A DNA stretch of 64,000 bases from Delphinus delphis (GCF_949987515.2 NC_082694.2:14687958-14751957), one strand, 5' to 3'; counted from the stretch's first letter, positions 45,303 through 57,777 are shown. The notes: a model not told the origin generated them from the letters alone. Made by a program: numbers and translations.

Positions 45303-45412
45303 GGAGAGAGGGCGCGCTGATTCACTTTGTTGTACAGTAGAAACTAACACAACATTGTAAAGCAACTATACTCCAATAAAAATTAATTTAAAAAATAAAT
45401 AAATAAAAATTA
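45172..45412 (+). mobile_element. 5'-truncated young L1 3' UTR with microsatellite
   Basis: The blocks 'gtatagcacaggaactctac', 'ctgattcactttgttgtaca' and 'gcaactatactccaataaaa' followed by an A-rich tail are the L1 3' terminus. The short TATA tract in the consensus is replaced by a (TA)n(GA)n expansion at about 45246-45311. Confidence 0.88.
45246..45311. repeat. (TA)n(GA)n compound microsatellite
   Basis: About 8 TA units run into about 20 GA units with one CA interruption and a GGGAGA end. It lies within an L1 3' UTR. Confidence 0.95.
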
Positions 45413-46380
45413 AAAGAAGTCTTGAAAGCTGAACTACCAAAATAAAGCTGAACATTCTTTAAAGCTCTTTAAGGCTGAACTACCAAAATTGCAGATACCC
45501 CAAAATGAAACATTTAGAGTGTTCAACATCCAATGAAAAGTTACTAGGAAAGTGTGACCCAAAATCAAGAGAAAAATCAGGAAATATAAATAGACCCAGA
45601 AAAAAAACAGATGATCAAATGAATAAGCAGACAGGGATTTTAAACAGCTATTATAATATGTTGAGGGATTTAGAGGAAAACATAATGAGCATATGTTTCA
45701 AAGGAAAACATGAACATAATGAAGAGGTAAATAGAAGATATTGAAAAGAACAAAGTAGAACTCAGATGAAAGATCTAGAATAAAGTGAAGTAAAATGAAA
45801 GCTTCACTGAATGGGTTGAACAAGCAGATTATACACTACAGAAAACAAGATCAGTGAAATCAAAGATAGTAATACAAACTATCCAAACTGCAGTACTGAG
45901 AGAAAAAAGTAAAAAAAAAAAAAAAAATCAAATGATCCAACGTGTAATTTGAGTCTCAGAAGGAAAAGAGTCCAGAAAGGATCACATGATATAATAGCTG
46001 ATGAAAACTGTAAACCCACAGATCCAAGGAACTCCAATTTCAAACGGGATAAACACAAAGAAAACCTTGCCAGGATGTATCATAAGCAAATTACTGAAAG
46101 GTAACAATAAAGAGATAAAACAGTCTGAGGAAAGGGTAATGATTAAAATTTTATTATCAGAAACAATACGAACCAAAACATCTTTGATACAATAAAAGAA
46201 AAATACCCACATTATCCTAGAATTCTGAGTCCAATGAAAACAGCATTCAAAGGAGAAGTAAAGATACTTGTATACAAAAGCCAAGAGAATTTGTTGCTAG
46301 TAGGTCTACAGTACAAGAAACGTTAAAGGAAGTTGTAAGCTGAAGGAAAATCATACCAGATAGAAATTTGGATTTACCCA

Positions 46381-47120
46381 GAGGAATGAAGCATGCTGGA
46401 AATTATAAGTATGTAAGTAAATATAATGTTTTTCTCTTTTAAGAGTTTCTTTTTAATAATTATTGACTGTTTAAAGTAAAAGTAATAATATGGGGCATAA
46501 AACATATGTAGAACTATGACAATGTATGACAATAATAGCACAAACAATTGATTCATGTCATCTTTAGAAACCACATAAATTCAGTTAGTGTCTCACAAAC
46601 CTTGTTTATTCCTGTTTTGTGCTTTACTTATTGTATACCTTCTCACATCCATAACTCATTTATCTGGTTAAATGATCTTCAAGCTCTGTCTTTCTTCTCA
46701 TGGTTCCTGTTATTTCTCATTCATAGCAATTTATTAGTTAACTAACATGATATCAGAAAAATAATAGTGGGTTTTGGAGTCCTTACACTACCAGATTTAA
46801 ACCATCACTGCTATCAATTAGCCACCTGTTCCTATTAAAATTCTTTGAATCTCACAGAACTGTACTGACAATTAAATCTGTGAATGTATGTAAAATGTTT
46901 AGGACAGTACTTGGCATATAGTAGACAATTTACTACATTTATAGTGATACCAAAAAAGGAGGGTGGGGGTTACTTTAGACAAAGTATAACTTTGAAATAA
47001 TGTGATTGCTTTAAATGTTACTTGCATATGAAGGTTTACCACTGAAACACTTTCAAAGTCTTTGATTTGTTTTTTTGTATGTTTTTGTTTTTTTTCTTTT
47101 TAGATTACATAGCTTTATTT
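46381..47120. other. CHMP3 intron 2, nothing clear
   Basis: AT-rich. A weak MIR/L2-like end (cagtacttggcatatagtag) lies at about 46905-46930. No exon signal. Confidence 0.45.
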
Positions 47121-47391
47121 AGTCTTTGATTTGAATTTTATTTCTTTATTTTTATACAGCAGGTTCTTATTAGTTATCTATTTTATAATGTTAGTGTATA
47201 TGTCAATCCCAATCTCCCAATTCATCCCACCACCACCCCACCCCCTGCTTTCCCCCCTTGGTGTCCATACATTTGTTCTCTACATCTCTGTCTCTATTTC
47301 TGCCCTGCAAACCGGTTCATCTGTACCATTTTTCTAGATTCCACATATATGTGTTAATATACGATATTTGTTTTTCTCTCTCTTACTTGCT

Positions 47392-50300
47392 TCACTCTAT
47401 GACAGTCTCTAGGTCCATCCACATCTCTACAAATGACCCCGTTTCATTCCTTGTTATGACTGAGTAATACTCCATTGTATACATGTACCACATCTTCTTT
47501 ATCCATTCGTCTGTCAGTGGACATTTAGGTTGCTTCCATGACCTGGCTATTGTAAATAGTGCTGCAGTGAACATTGGGGTGCATGTGTCTTTTTGAATTA
47601 CAGTTTTCTGTGTGTATATGCCCAGTAGTGGGATTGTTGGATCATATGATAATTCTATTTTTAGTTTTTTAAGGAACCTCCATACTGTTCTCCATAGTGG
47701 CTGTATCAATTTACATTCCCACCAACAGTGCAAGAGGGTGCCCTTTTCTCCACACCCTCTCCAGCATTTGTTGTTTGTAGATTTTCTGATGATGCCCATT
47801 CTAACTGATGGGAGGTGATACCTCATTGTAGTTTTGATTTTCATTTCTCTAGTAATTAGTGACGTTGAGCAGCTTTTCATGTGCTTCTTGGCCATCTGTG
47901 TGTCTTCTTTGGAGAAATGTCTGTTTAGGTCTTCTACATATTTTAGAATTGGGTTGTTTGTTTTTCTCATATTGAGCTGCATGAGCTGTTGATATATTTC
48001 GGAGATTGATCCTTTGTCTGTTGATTCATTTGCAAATATTTTCTCCCATTCTGAGGGTTGTCTTTGCGTCTTTTTTATGGTTTCCTTTGCTGTGCAAAAG
48101 ATTTTAAGTTTCATTAGGTCCCACTTGTTTATTTTTGTTTTTATTTCCATTACTCTGGGAGGTGGGTCCAAAAAGATCTTGCTGTGATTTATGTCAAAGA
48201 GTGTTCTTCCTTTGTTTTCCACTAAGCGTTTTATACTGTCTTGTTTTACATTTAGATCTTTAATCCATTTTGAGTTTATTTTTCTGTGTGGTGTTAGGGA
48301 GTGTTCTAATTTCATTCTTTTACATGTAGCTGTCCAATTTTCACAGCCCCACTTATTGAAGAGACTGTCTTTTCTCCATTGTATATCCTTGCCTCCTTTG
48401 TCATAGACGAATTGACCATAAGCGTGTGGTTCATTTCTGGGCTCCCTATTCTTTTCCATTGATCTGTGTGTCTGGTTTTGTGACAGTACCATACTATTTT
48501 GATTACAGTAGCTTTGTGGAATAGTGTGAAGTCAGGGAGTCTGATTCCTCCAAGTCTGTTTTTTTCCCTCAAGATTGCTTTGGCTATTGGGGGTCTTTTG
48601 TGTCTCCATACAAATTTTAAGATTTTTGGTTCAAATTCTGTAAAAAATGCCATTGCTAATTTGATAGGGATTGCATTGAATCTGTAGATTGCTTTGGGTA
48701 GTATAGTCATTTTCACAATATTGATTCTTCCAATCCAAGAACATGGTATATCTCTCCATCTGTTTGTATCATCTTTAATTTCTTTCATCAGTGTCTTATA
48801 GTTTTCTACATACAGGTGTTTTGTCTCCCTAGGTAGGTTTATTCCTAGGTATTTTATTCCTTTTGTTGCAGTGGTAAATAGGAGTGTTTCCTTAATTTCT
48901 CTTTCTGATCTTTCGTTGTTAGTGTATAGGAAGGCAAGAGATTTCTGTGCATTAATTTTCTATCCTGCAACTTTACCAAATTCATTGATTAGCGCTAGTA
49001 GTTTTCTGGTGGCATCTTTAGGATGCTCTATGTATAGTGTCATGTCATCTGCAAAGAGTGACAGTTTTACTTCTTCTTTTCCAATTTGTATTCCTTTTAT
49101 TTCTTTTTCTTCTCTGATTGCCGTGGCTAGGACTTCCAAAGCTATGTTGAATAATAGTGATGAGAGTGGACATCCTTGTCTTGTTCCTGATCTTAGAGGA
49201 AATACTTTTAGTTTTTCACCATTGAGAATGATGTTGCTGTGGGTTTGTCGTACATGGACTTTATTATGTTGAGGTAGGTTCCCTCTATGCCCACTCTCTG
49301 GAGAGTTTTTTTCATAAATGGGGTTTGAATTTTGTCAAAAGCTTTTTCTGCATCTATTGAGATGACCGTATGGTTTTTATTCTTCAATTTGTTAATATGG
49401 TGTATCACATTGATTGATTTGCATATATTGAAGAATCCTTGAATCCCTGGGATAAATCCCACTTGATCATGGTGTATGATCCTTTTAATGTGTTATTGGA
49501 TTCTGTTTGCTAGTATTTTGTTGAGGATTTTTGCATCTATATTCATCAGTGATATTGGTCTGTAATTTCCTCTTTTTGTCGTGTCTTTGTCTGGTTTTGG
49601 TATTAGGGTGATGGTGGCCTCGTAGAATGAGTTTGGGAGTGTTTCTTCATCTGCAGTTTTTTTAGAAGAGCTTGAGAAGGATGGGTGTTAGCTCTTCTCT
49701 AAATGTTTGATAGTATTTACCTGGGAAGAAATCTGGTCCTGGAATTTTCTTTGTTGCAAGATTTTATATCACAGTTTCAATTTCATTACTTGTGATTAGT
49801 CAGTTTATATTTTCTATTTCTTCCTGATTCAGTCTTGGAAGGTTATACATTTCTAAGAATTTGTCCATTTCTTCCAGGTTGTCCACTTTATTGGCAAGAG
49901 GTGCTTGTAGTAGTCTCTTATGCTTTGTATTTCTTCAGTGTCCTTTGCAACTTCTCCTTTTTCATTTCTAATTTTATTGATTTGAGTCCTCTCCCTCTTT
50001 TTCTTGATGAATGTGGCTAAAGGTTTATCAAGTTTGTTTATCTTCTCAAAGAACCAGCTTTTAGTTTTATTGATCTCTGCTATTGTTTTCTTTGTTTGTA
50101 TTCCATTTATTTCTGCTCTGATCTCGATTTCTTTCCTTCTACTAACTTTGGGGAGTTTTTGTTCTTCTTTTCTAGTTCCTTTAGGTGTAAGGTTAAATTG
50201 TTTATTTGAGATGTTTCTTGTATCTTGAGGTAGGCTTGTATAGCTATGAACTTCACTCTTGGAACTGCTTTTGCTGCATCGTTTGGATCATCATGTTTTC

Positions 50301-51170
50301 GTTGTCATTTGTCTCTAGGTATTTTTTGATTTCCTCTTTGATTTCTTCAGTGATCTCTTGGTTACTTAGTAATGTATTGCTTAGTCTCCATGTGTTTGTG
50401 TTTTTTACATTTTTTTCCCTGAAATTTATTTCTGATCTCATAGCGTTGTGGTCGGAAAAATGCTTGGTAGGATTTCAGTTTTCTTACATTTACCAAGGCT
50501 TGATCTGTGAGCCAAGATGTGATCTATCCTGGACAGTGTTCCATGTTCAGTTGAAACAAAAGTGTAATCTGCTGTTTTCGGATGGAATGTCCTATAAATA
50601 TGAATTAAATCTCTTTGGTCTGTTGTGTCATTTAAAGCTTTTGTTTCCTTATTTTTCTGTCTGGATGATCTGTCCATTGGTGTAAGTGAGGTGTTAAAGT
50701 CCCCCACTACTATTGTGTTACTGTCGATTCCCTCTTATAGCTGTTAGCATTTGCCTTGTGTATTGAGGTGCTCCTGTGTTGATTGCATATATATTTATGA
50801 TTGTCATATCTTCTTCTTGGATTGATCCTTTGATCATTATGTAGTGTCCTTCCTTGTCTCTTATAACATTCTTTATTTTAAATTCTGTTTTATCTGATAT
50901 GAGTATTGCTATTCCAGCTTTCTTTTGATTTCCATTTGCATGGAATATCTTTTTCCATCCCATTTGAATGGAATGTCTTTTTCCATCACTTTCAGTCTGT
51001 ATGTTCCCCTAGTTCTGAAGTGGATCTCTTGTAGACAGCATATATATGGATCTTGTTTTTGTATTCATTCAGCGAGCCTGTGTCTTTTGGATGGAGCATT
51101 TAATCCATTCACGTTCAAGGTAATTATCGATATGTATATTCCTGTTACCATATTCTTAATTGTTTTGGGT
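47392..51170 (-). pseudogene. L1 ORF2 (endonuclease-reverse transcriptase), broken
   Basis: ORF2p nicks target DNA with an APE-type endonuclease and copies L1 RNA by target-primed reverse transcription. Domain traces run in order: EN (50963-50438, with KKAGIAILISDK, GDFNT and SRIDHIL motifs), RT (49462-48960, with [17 protein letters not shown] and the catalytic FADDM at about 49055), thumb (48788-48312), and a 366-codon open C-terminus (48492-47392) holding the Cys motif CWRGCG-----LHCWWEC. At least four frame changes or stops separate these parts. The EN N-terminus is altered by a 28-bp duplication (50932-50987). Confidence 0.88.
50932..50987. repeat. 28-bp tandem duplication in L1 endonuclease region
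   Basis: Units 50932-50959 and 50960-50987 both begin ccatttg and end tctttttccatc, with two differences. The L1 consensus has one copy. 28 is not a multiple of 3, so it shifts the ORF2 frame. Confidence 0.93.
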
Positions 51171-51229
51171 TTGTTTCTGTAGGTCCTTTTCTTCTCTCAT
51201 GTTTCGTACTTAGAGAAGTTTCTTTGGCA

Positions 51230-52006
51230 TTTGTTGTAGAGCTGGTTTGGTGGTGCTCAAGCTTTTGATTTCTCCATCAAATCTGAATGGGATCCTTGCC
51301 AGGTAGAGTAATCTTGGTTGTAGGTTCTTCCCTTTCATTACTTTAAGTATATCATGCCACTCCCTTCTGGCTTGTAGAGTTTCTGCTGAGAAATCAGCTG
51401 TTAACCTTATGGGAGTTCCCTTATATGTTATTTGTCATTTTTCCCTTGTTGCTTTTAATAATTTTTCTTTTTTGTCAGTTTGAGTACTATGTGTCTTGGT
51501 GTGTTTCTCCTTGGATTTATCCTGCCTGGGATTCTCTGCACTTCCTGGAGTTGGATGGCTATTTCCTTTCCCATATTAGGGAAGTTTTCGACTATAATCT
51601 CTTCAAATATTTTCTCGGGTGCTTTCTCTCTCTCTTCTCCTTCTGGGACCCCTATAATGCGAATGTTGGTGAGTTTAATGTTGTACCAGAGGTCTCTTAG
51701 GTCTTCACTTCTTTTCATTCTTTTTTCTTTATTCTTTTCTGTGGCAGTGATTTCCACCATTCTGTCTTCCAGTTCATTTATCCATTCTTCTGCCTCAGTT
51801 ATTCTGCTATTGATTCCTTCTAGTGTATTTTTCATTTCAGTTATTGTATTGTTCACCTCTGTTTGTTTGTTCTTTAATTCTTCTAGGTCTTTGTTAAACA
51901 TTTCTTGCATCTTCTCGATCTTCACCTCCATTCTCTTTCTGAGGTCCTGGATCATCTTCACTATCATTATTCTGAATTCTTTTTCTGGGAGGTTGCCTAT
52001 CTCCAC
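51230..52006 (-). pseudogene. L1 ORF1 (RNA-binding chaperone), broken
   Basis: ORF1p normally forms trimers through an N-terminal coiled coil and binds L1 RNA with an RRM and a C-terminal domain. A 183-codon open segment, 52006-51455, shows the coiled coil (heptad-rich KMIQDLRKRMEVKIEKMQEM, then residues about 50-80) and the start of the RRM (NIRIIGVPEGEE at residues about 115-126). The C-terminal domain continues in another frame to about 51230 (antisense AALQ..MPKK-like region). It is frame-shifted, so no complete protein is made. Confidence 0.85.
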
Positions 52007-53035
52007 TCATTTAGTTTTTCTGGGGTTTTATCTTGTTCCTTCACCTGGTACATAGTCCTCTGCCTTTGCATATTGTCTATCTTTCTGTGAATGTGGTTTT
52101 CATTCCACAGGCTTCAGGATTGTAGTTCTTCTTGCTTCTGCTGTCTGCCCTCTGGTGGATGAGGCTATCTAAGAGGCTTATGCAAGCTTCCTGATGGGAG
52201 GGACTAGTGGTGGGTAGAACTGGGTATTGCTCTGGTGAGCAGAGCTCAGTAAAACTTTAATCTGCTTGTCTGCTGTTGGGTGGGGCTGAGTTCCTTCCCT
52301 GTTGGTTGTTTGGCCTGAGGCAACCCAGCACTGGAGCCTATAGGTCTTTGGTAAGGCTAATGGAAGACTCTGGGAGGGCTTATGCCAATGGGTACTTCCC
52401 AGAACTTCTGCTGCCAGTGTCCTTGTCCCCGCAGTGAGCCACAGCCACCCTCGCCTCTGCAAGAGACCCTCTGACACTAGCAGACAGGTCTGGTTCAGTC
52501 TCCTATGGGGTCACTGCTCCTTCCCCTTGGGTCCTGGTGTGCACACTACTTTGTGTGTGCCCTCCAAGAGTGGAGTCTCTGTTTCCCCCAGTCCTGTTGA
52601 AGTCCTGTAATCAATCCCTCTAGCCTTCAAAGTCTGATTCTCTGGAAATTCCTCCTCCCGTTGCTGACCCCCAGGTTGGGAAGCCTGATGTGGGGCTCAG
52701 AACCTTCACTCCAGTGGGTGGACTTCCGTGGTATAAGTGTTCTCCAGTTTGTGAGTCACCCACCCAGCACTTATGGGATTTGATTTTATTGTGATTGTGC
52801 CCCGCCTACCGTCTCATTGCGGCTTCTCCTTTGTCTTTGGATGTGGGGTATCTTTTTTTGGTGAGTTCCAGTGTCTTCCTGTCAATGATTGTTCAGCAGT
52901 TAGTTGTGATTCTAGTGCTCATGCAAGAGGGAGTGAGCGCATGTCCCTCTACTCCACCATCTTGAACCAATCCTCATTTGGTTTTATGTTAGCAGTCAAG
53001 GCGAATGGATTTAAAGAATATATTAGTGAAAAAAA

Positions 53036-53272
53036 GAGTACCTGCAAGACTGTTCTATGCTCTTAGAAGTCAGGATATTGGTTTCCCTTGTTGGGGGCAT
53101 GGTGGATTAGTAGGGACATAAAAGGACTTCATGTTATGTTGGTAATATTTTGTTTCTTCATCTGATTCCTAGTTACATGGGTGTGTTTAATTTGTGACAG
53201 TTTATGTGGCTTTATGGTTATGTGTGTGATATATGTATGTACGTATGATATACTTCAGTAAAACATTTAAAG
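53036..53272 (+). repeat. Possible old L1M 3' UTR
   Basis: The order 'ttacatgggtgtgtttaatt', 'gatatatgtatgtacg' and 'atacttcagtaaaacattta' resembles an L1M 3' end in sense orientation. The match is weak. Confidence 0.4.
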
Positions 53273-53671
53273 AAAAATAGTAGTAACTTAAAGCAAAGTA
53301 TAACTACAAGTAGTTCTTATCTTCTTATGGAGGACTCAAGGTAGTCCACATTTTTAGCTTTCAGCCAAATGTAACACATGTAGAGCACTCATAATAGGCA
53401 ATACTGGAGTGAATTTAGAACATTCATTTTGCCCCTCCCCTCAAATGAACATAGTTAGCTTGCGTTTTTACCCCCATGACTATAAAGGTAATAATACACA
53501 CACTGATGCAGAAAAGTATAAATAAGAAAGTTAAAATCACTCTGAAATCCTACCACCCAGAGATAACAGCCACAAGCATTTTGGTGATCATCGTTTCAGA
53601 TACATTTCTGTCTGTATTTGTACTTACATATAAATACTTGTTTATAAATGAATCATAGTATTCTTGCTGCC

Positions 53672-54680
53672 GTTTTATTTATTATATTAAAATATACATA
53701 ACAGAAGTTGACCATTTAAAAAAATTTTATTGAAGTATAGTTGATCTACAATGTGTTAATTTCTGCTGTACAGCAAAGTGATTCAGTTATGTAGATATTC
53801 TTTTTCATATTCCTTTTCATTATGGTTTATCACAGGATATTGAATATAGTTTTCTGTGCTATACAGTAGAACCTTGTTGTTTATCCATTCTGTATATAAT
53901 GGTTTGCATCTGCTAATCCCAAACTCCCAATCCTTCCCTCCCCCCACCCTCCTGGCAACCACAGGTGTGTTCTCTATGTCTGTGAGTCTGTTTCTGTTTC
54001 GTAGATATGTTCATTTGTGTCATATTTCACATTCTACATATAAGTGATATCACATGTTCATAAATTGATCATTTAAACCATTTTAAAAAACACAGTTCAT
54101 TGACATTAAGTACATTTACATTGCTGTGCAGCCATCACCACTATCCATCTCCTGAATTTTTCCTTCATCTCATATTGAAACTCTGTAGCCATTAAACAGT
54201 AACTCTCCATTTTTCCTTCTCCACATCCCCTGGTAACCACCATTCTGCTTTCTGTCTCTATGTATAATTAGGCTGTTCCAGGTACCTCATATAAGTGTAA
54301 TCACAGAGTATTTGTCCCATTGTGTCTGTCTTATTTTACTTACCGTAATGTTTTCATGACTCATTCATGTTATAGCATGTATCAGAATTTCCTTCTTTTT
54401 ATGAGACTGAATAACATTCCGTTGTATGTAGATATCTCATTTTGTTTATCTATTCATCTATCACTAGAAATTTGGGTTATTTCTACCTTTTGCTATTGTG
54501 AATAATGCTGTTATGAACATGAGTATACAAATATCTGTTCAAGCCCCTCCTTTTAGTCCTTCTGTGTATATACCCAAAAGTGGAATTGCTAGGTCAAGTG
54601 ATGATTCTTTATTTAATTTTTGAGGAGCCACCATAGTGTTTGCCACAACACTGCACCGTTTTACATTCCTAACATCAAGG
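53672..54680 (-). repeat. Old L1 3' end, antisense, split by a younger L1
   Basis: The left piece, 53672-53720, and the right piece, 54065-54680 (caccactatccatctcctga, 'cattccgttgtatgtagata', 'gtggaattgctaggtcaagt'), are one L1M 3' UTR and ORF2 end in antisense order. Confidence 0.8.
53721..54064 (-). mobile_element. 5'-truncated younger L1, antisense, nested
   Basis: A-rich tail complement, then ttattgaagtatagttgatc through 'cacattctacatataagtga'. Target-site duplication ttgaccatttaaa (53708-53720) and ttgatcatttaaa (54065-54077), one mismatch. Confidence 0.9.
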
Positions 54681-55060
54681 GCTAAGACATTCAAAAGCAA
54701 CCACACTTACAGGGGAATATAGGTGGTCACTGTGCATGCCCAGGGAAATACACAGGCTCTGAAAGGGCTAACTTTTCACCTCAGGATGATCTCCAGTACA
54801 GAGACACCATACAGTAATAAAACAAAACAACCATATCAAACCCTGAGGAAGTGGGAGAATCTGGTTTCCAAAGTTATCATCTTAAAAAATTTAAATGTCC
54901 AGTTTTCAACAGTAACAACAACAAGATCACAAGGCATACAAAGAAACAGGAAAGTATGGCCCATTGAAAGGAAAAGAAATGAATAGAAAATGTCCCTGAA
55001 AAAGACCAGGTGACAGATTACTAAATAAAGACTTTAAAACAGTGATCTTAAAAATATGCA

Positions 55061-55349
55061 GGGCTTCCCTGGTGGCACAGTGGTTGAGAATCTGCCTGCT
55101 AATGCAGGGGACATGGGTTCGAGCCCTGGTCTGGGAGGATCCCACATGCCGCGGAGCAGCTAGGCCCGTGAGCCACAGCTACTGAGCCTGCGCGTCTGGA
55201 GCCTGTGCTCCTCAAGAAGAGAGGCCCGCGCACCATGATGAAGAGTGGCCCCCGCTTGCCACAACTAGAGAAAGCCCTTGCACAGAAACGAAGACCCAAC
55301 ACAGGAAAAATAAATAAATTAATTAATAAACTCCTACCCCCAACATGTT
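55061..55349 (+). mobile_element. CHR SINE of intermediate type
   Basis: Starts gggcttccctggtggcacag. It mixes the short-form middle (gtgagccacagctactgagc) with the long-form 3' arms. After its TAAA tail are 19 bp of non-SINE sequence (55331-55349) before the right target-site copy. Target-site duplication cttaaaaatatgca at 55047-55060 and cttaaaaaaatatgca at 55350-55365. Confidence 0.88.
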
Positions 55350-56206
55350 CTTAAAAAAATATGCAAAGAACTAAAGAAAGATGTGGACAAAGTCAAGAAA
55401 ATGATATATAAACAAAATGGAAGTATCAGTAAAGAGATAGAAAACATGAAAAGAAGCCAAAAATAAATTCTGCAGCTGAAAAGTATAACTGAAAATTTAA
55501 AAATTGCTAGAGTTATTCAGAAGCCAATTTGAGCAGGGAGAAGAATTAGTGAACTTGAAAATAATACAGTTGAAATGTTCAGGTCTGAGGATCAGAAGGA
55601 AAAGAATTTGAAGCAAACAGAGCCTAAGGGACCTGTTGGACAGCATCAGTTGGGTCAACATACACGTTGTGGGAGTCCCAGAAGGAAAGGAAAGAGAGAA
55701 GGGGGAAGAGAGATTATTTGAAGAAATAAAGACAGAAACTTAACAAATTTCCTGAAAAACATGAATATAATCATCCAAGAAAGTCCACACACTCTAAGGT
55801 AGAATAAACGCAGAGACCCATGCCAGGGCACATTATAATTGAACTATAGAAAGACAAAGAGAGGATGTTTAAAGCAGCAAGAAATGACCTGTCACATACA
55901 ATCAATCCTGAATAAGATTTTCAGCAGATTTCTCATCAGAAGTGTTGAGGGCCAGAAGACAGTGGGTTGATATATTCAAATGCTGAAAGAAGATACCTAT
56001 ACACCAAGAATCCTATACCCAGCAAAACAAAGGAGAAATTTTGACATTCCCACTTAAACAAAAGCTATGGGAGTTTGTTACCACTAGACCTGCCTGGGAA
56101 GAAATGCTAAAGGGTGTCTGTACTTCAGGTTGAAATTAAAGGACTGTAGACAGTAACTGGAAACCATATGAAAAAATAAATACCTCCATTAAAGGTAAAT
56201 ACATGG

Positions 56207-56413
56207 CGGGCTTCCCTGGTGGCGCAGTGGTTGAGAGTCCACCTGCCGATGCAGGGGACACGGGTTCGTGCCCTGGTCTGGGAAGATCCCACATGCCACG
56301 GAGTGGCTGGGCCTGTGAGCCATGGCCGCTGAGCCTGCACGTCCGGAGCCTGTGCTCTGCAATGGGAGAGGCCACAACAGTGAGAGGCCCGTGTACCAAA
56401 AAAAAAAAAAAAA
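56207..56413 (+). mobile_element. Young short CHR-type SINE
   Basis: Starts gggcttccctggtggcgcag and ends 'gaggcccgtgtacc' with a run of A. Perfect 16-bp target-site duplication aaaggtaaatacatgg at 56191-56206 and 56414-56429. It is close to the consensus in sequence. Confidence 0.95.
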
Positions 56414-57777
56414 AAAGGTAAATACATGGGCAATTATAAAAGGTAGTATTCTTGTAACTTCATTTTTTGCTTTCACATGATTTAGGAGCCATGTGCATTT
56501 TTAAAAAATTAGGCTATATTTTTGAACACAGTGCAGAAAAATGTGCTTTTGTGACATCAGTAGCTGTATGGGGATGGGGACGGAGCTGTATAGAAGTAAA
56601 GTTTTTGCATATTATTAAAGTTAAGCTAATATAAATTCAAATTAGTGTTATAACTTTAGGATATTAAGTGCATTCACCAGGGTAATCACAAAGAAGGTAG
56701 ATATAAATTATACACTAAAGCAAATGAAAAGGGACTTGAAGTTTCACCATAAGAAAAGAAACAGATAAACACAAAAGAAGACATTAATGCAGGAAATGAA
56801 GGACAAAAAAGCTGTAAGACCTACAGAAAACATTGCAACATGGCAGAATTAAGCCCCTCCTCATCAGTAATTACTTTAAATGTAAATGAATTAAACTCTC
56901 CAATTAAAAGGCAGAGTTTGGCAGAATGGGGGCAAAATGACCCTAGTGTATACTAAGATACAAATAGGTTGAAAGTGAAAGGAAGGAAAAAGATATTCCA
57001 TGGAAATAGTAACCAAAAGAGTGGAGATTGCTGTGCTGATATAACACAAAATAAACTTTAAATTAGAAAAGATTACAAGAGTCAAAGAAGGACATTATAT
57101 GTTAATAAAAGTTTTAATACAGTAAGATGTAATCTATGCACCTAATAATAGATGATCAAAATATATGTAGAGAAGTAGATCTACAACAATAGTTGAAGAT
57201 TTTAATAACCCATTCCCAAAATTGGATATAAACAGACAGAAGATAAATAAAGATAAAAGAGGACTCGAACAACACTATAATGAACTAACAGACACATACA
57301 GAATACTAATAGACATATACAGAATAGACATGTGCAGAATACTCAATGCAACAACAACAGAATACACATTCTTAAGTGCACATGGTACATTCTCCAGGAT
57401 AGACCATGTGGTGGGCCAAAAACCAAGTCTCAATCAGTTTAAAAAAAATAAGAAGGAAAATTAGAAAATACCTAGAGATGAGTGAAAACCACAGCACTAT
57501 ATATCAAAACTTTTGGGATGCAGCAAAAGCTCAGAGGGAAATTATAGCTATAAAGATGCTTTACATTAAAAAAGAAGAAAGATATCAATCAACAACCTAA
57601 CTTTACAACTTACAGAAAAAGAAGAAAAAACTCAACCTAAAGCTAACAAAAAGAAGGAAATAAGAAAGATTAGATCAGAGAAAAAGAAATAAAGACTAGA
57701 AGAGCAGGAGAGAAAAATCAAAAAAACTTAAAGTGAGTTCTTCAAAAAAGCAACAAAACTGATAAACCTTTAGCTAG

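Larger units (their letters stand above)
44480..46380 (+). repeat. Old L1M/HAL1-like 5' and ORF1 region
   Basis: Sense 5' UTR-like sequence is followed by degraded ORF1 (45470-46300). Typical blocks are 'atccaatgaaaagttactag', 'gatcagtgaaatcaaagata' and 'gagtctcagaaggaaaagag', and the 'GCCAAGAGAATTTGTTGCTAG' type block near 46280. It has a frame of about 80 codons at 45505-45744 and many stops elsewhere. Confidence 0.6.
47131..52977 (-). mobile_element. Nearly full-length L1 retrotransposon, antisense, frame-broken
   Basis: 5.85 kb on the minus strand. A 5' UTR starts near 52977 with gattggttcaagatggtgga and runs to about 52007. ORF1 and ORF2 follow, then a 3' UTR with G/C-rich 'ggggggaaagcagggggtgg' at about 47260-47235, and an A-rich tail at about 47131-47155. 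The order of domains is complete (ORF1, EN, RT, C-terminal Cys-rich), unlike every other L1 in the window. Flanking atttg..ttttat-type sequences could be a weak target-site duplication. It is probably a cetacean-lineage insertion, given the low divergence of its blocks. Confidence 0.9.

Noticed and set aside
47392..48492. The longest open frame in the window (366 codons, minus strand)
   Set aside because: It is the C-terminal part of a dead L1 ORF2, not a host gene or a domesticated protein. It has no start context and upstream ORF2 is frame-broken.
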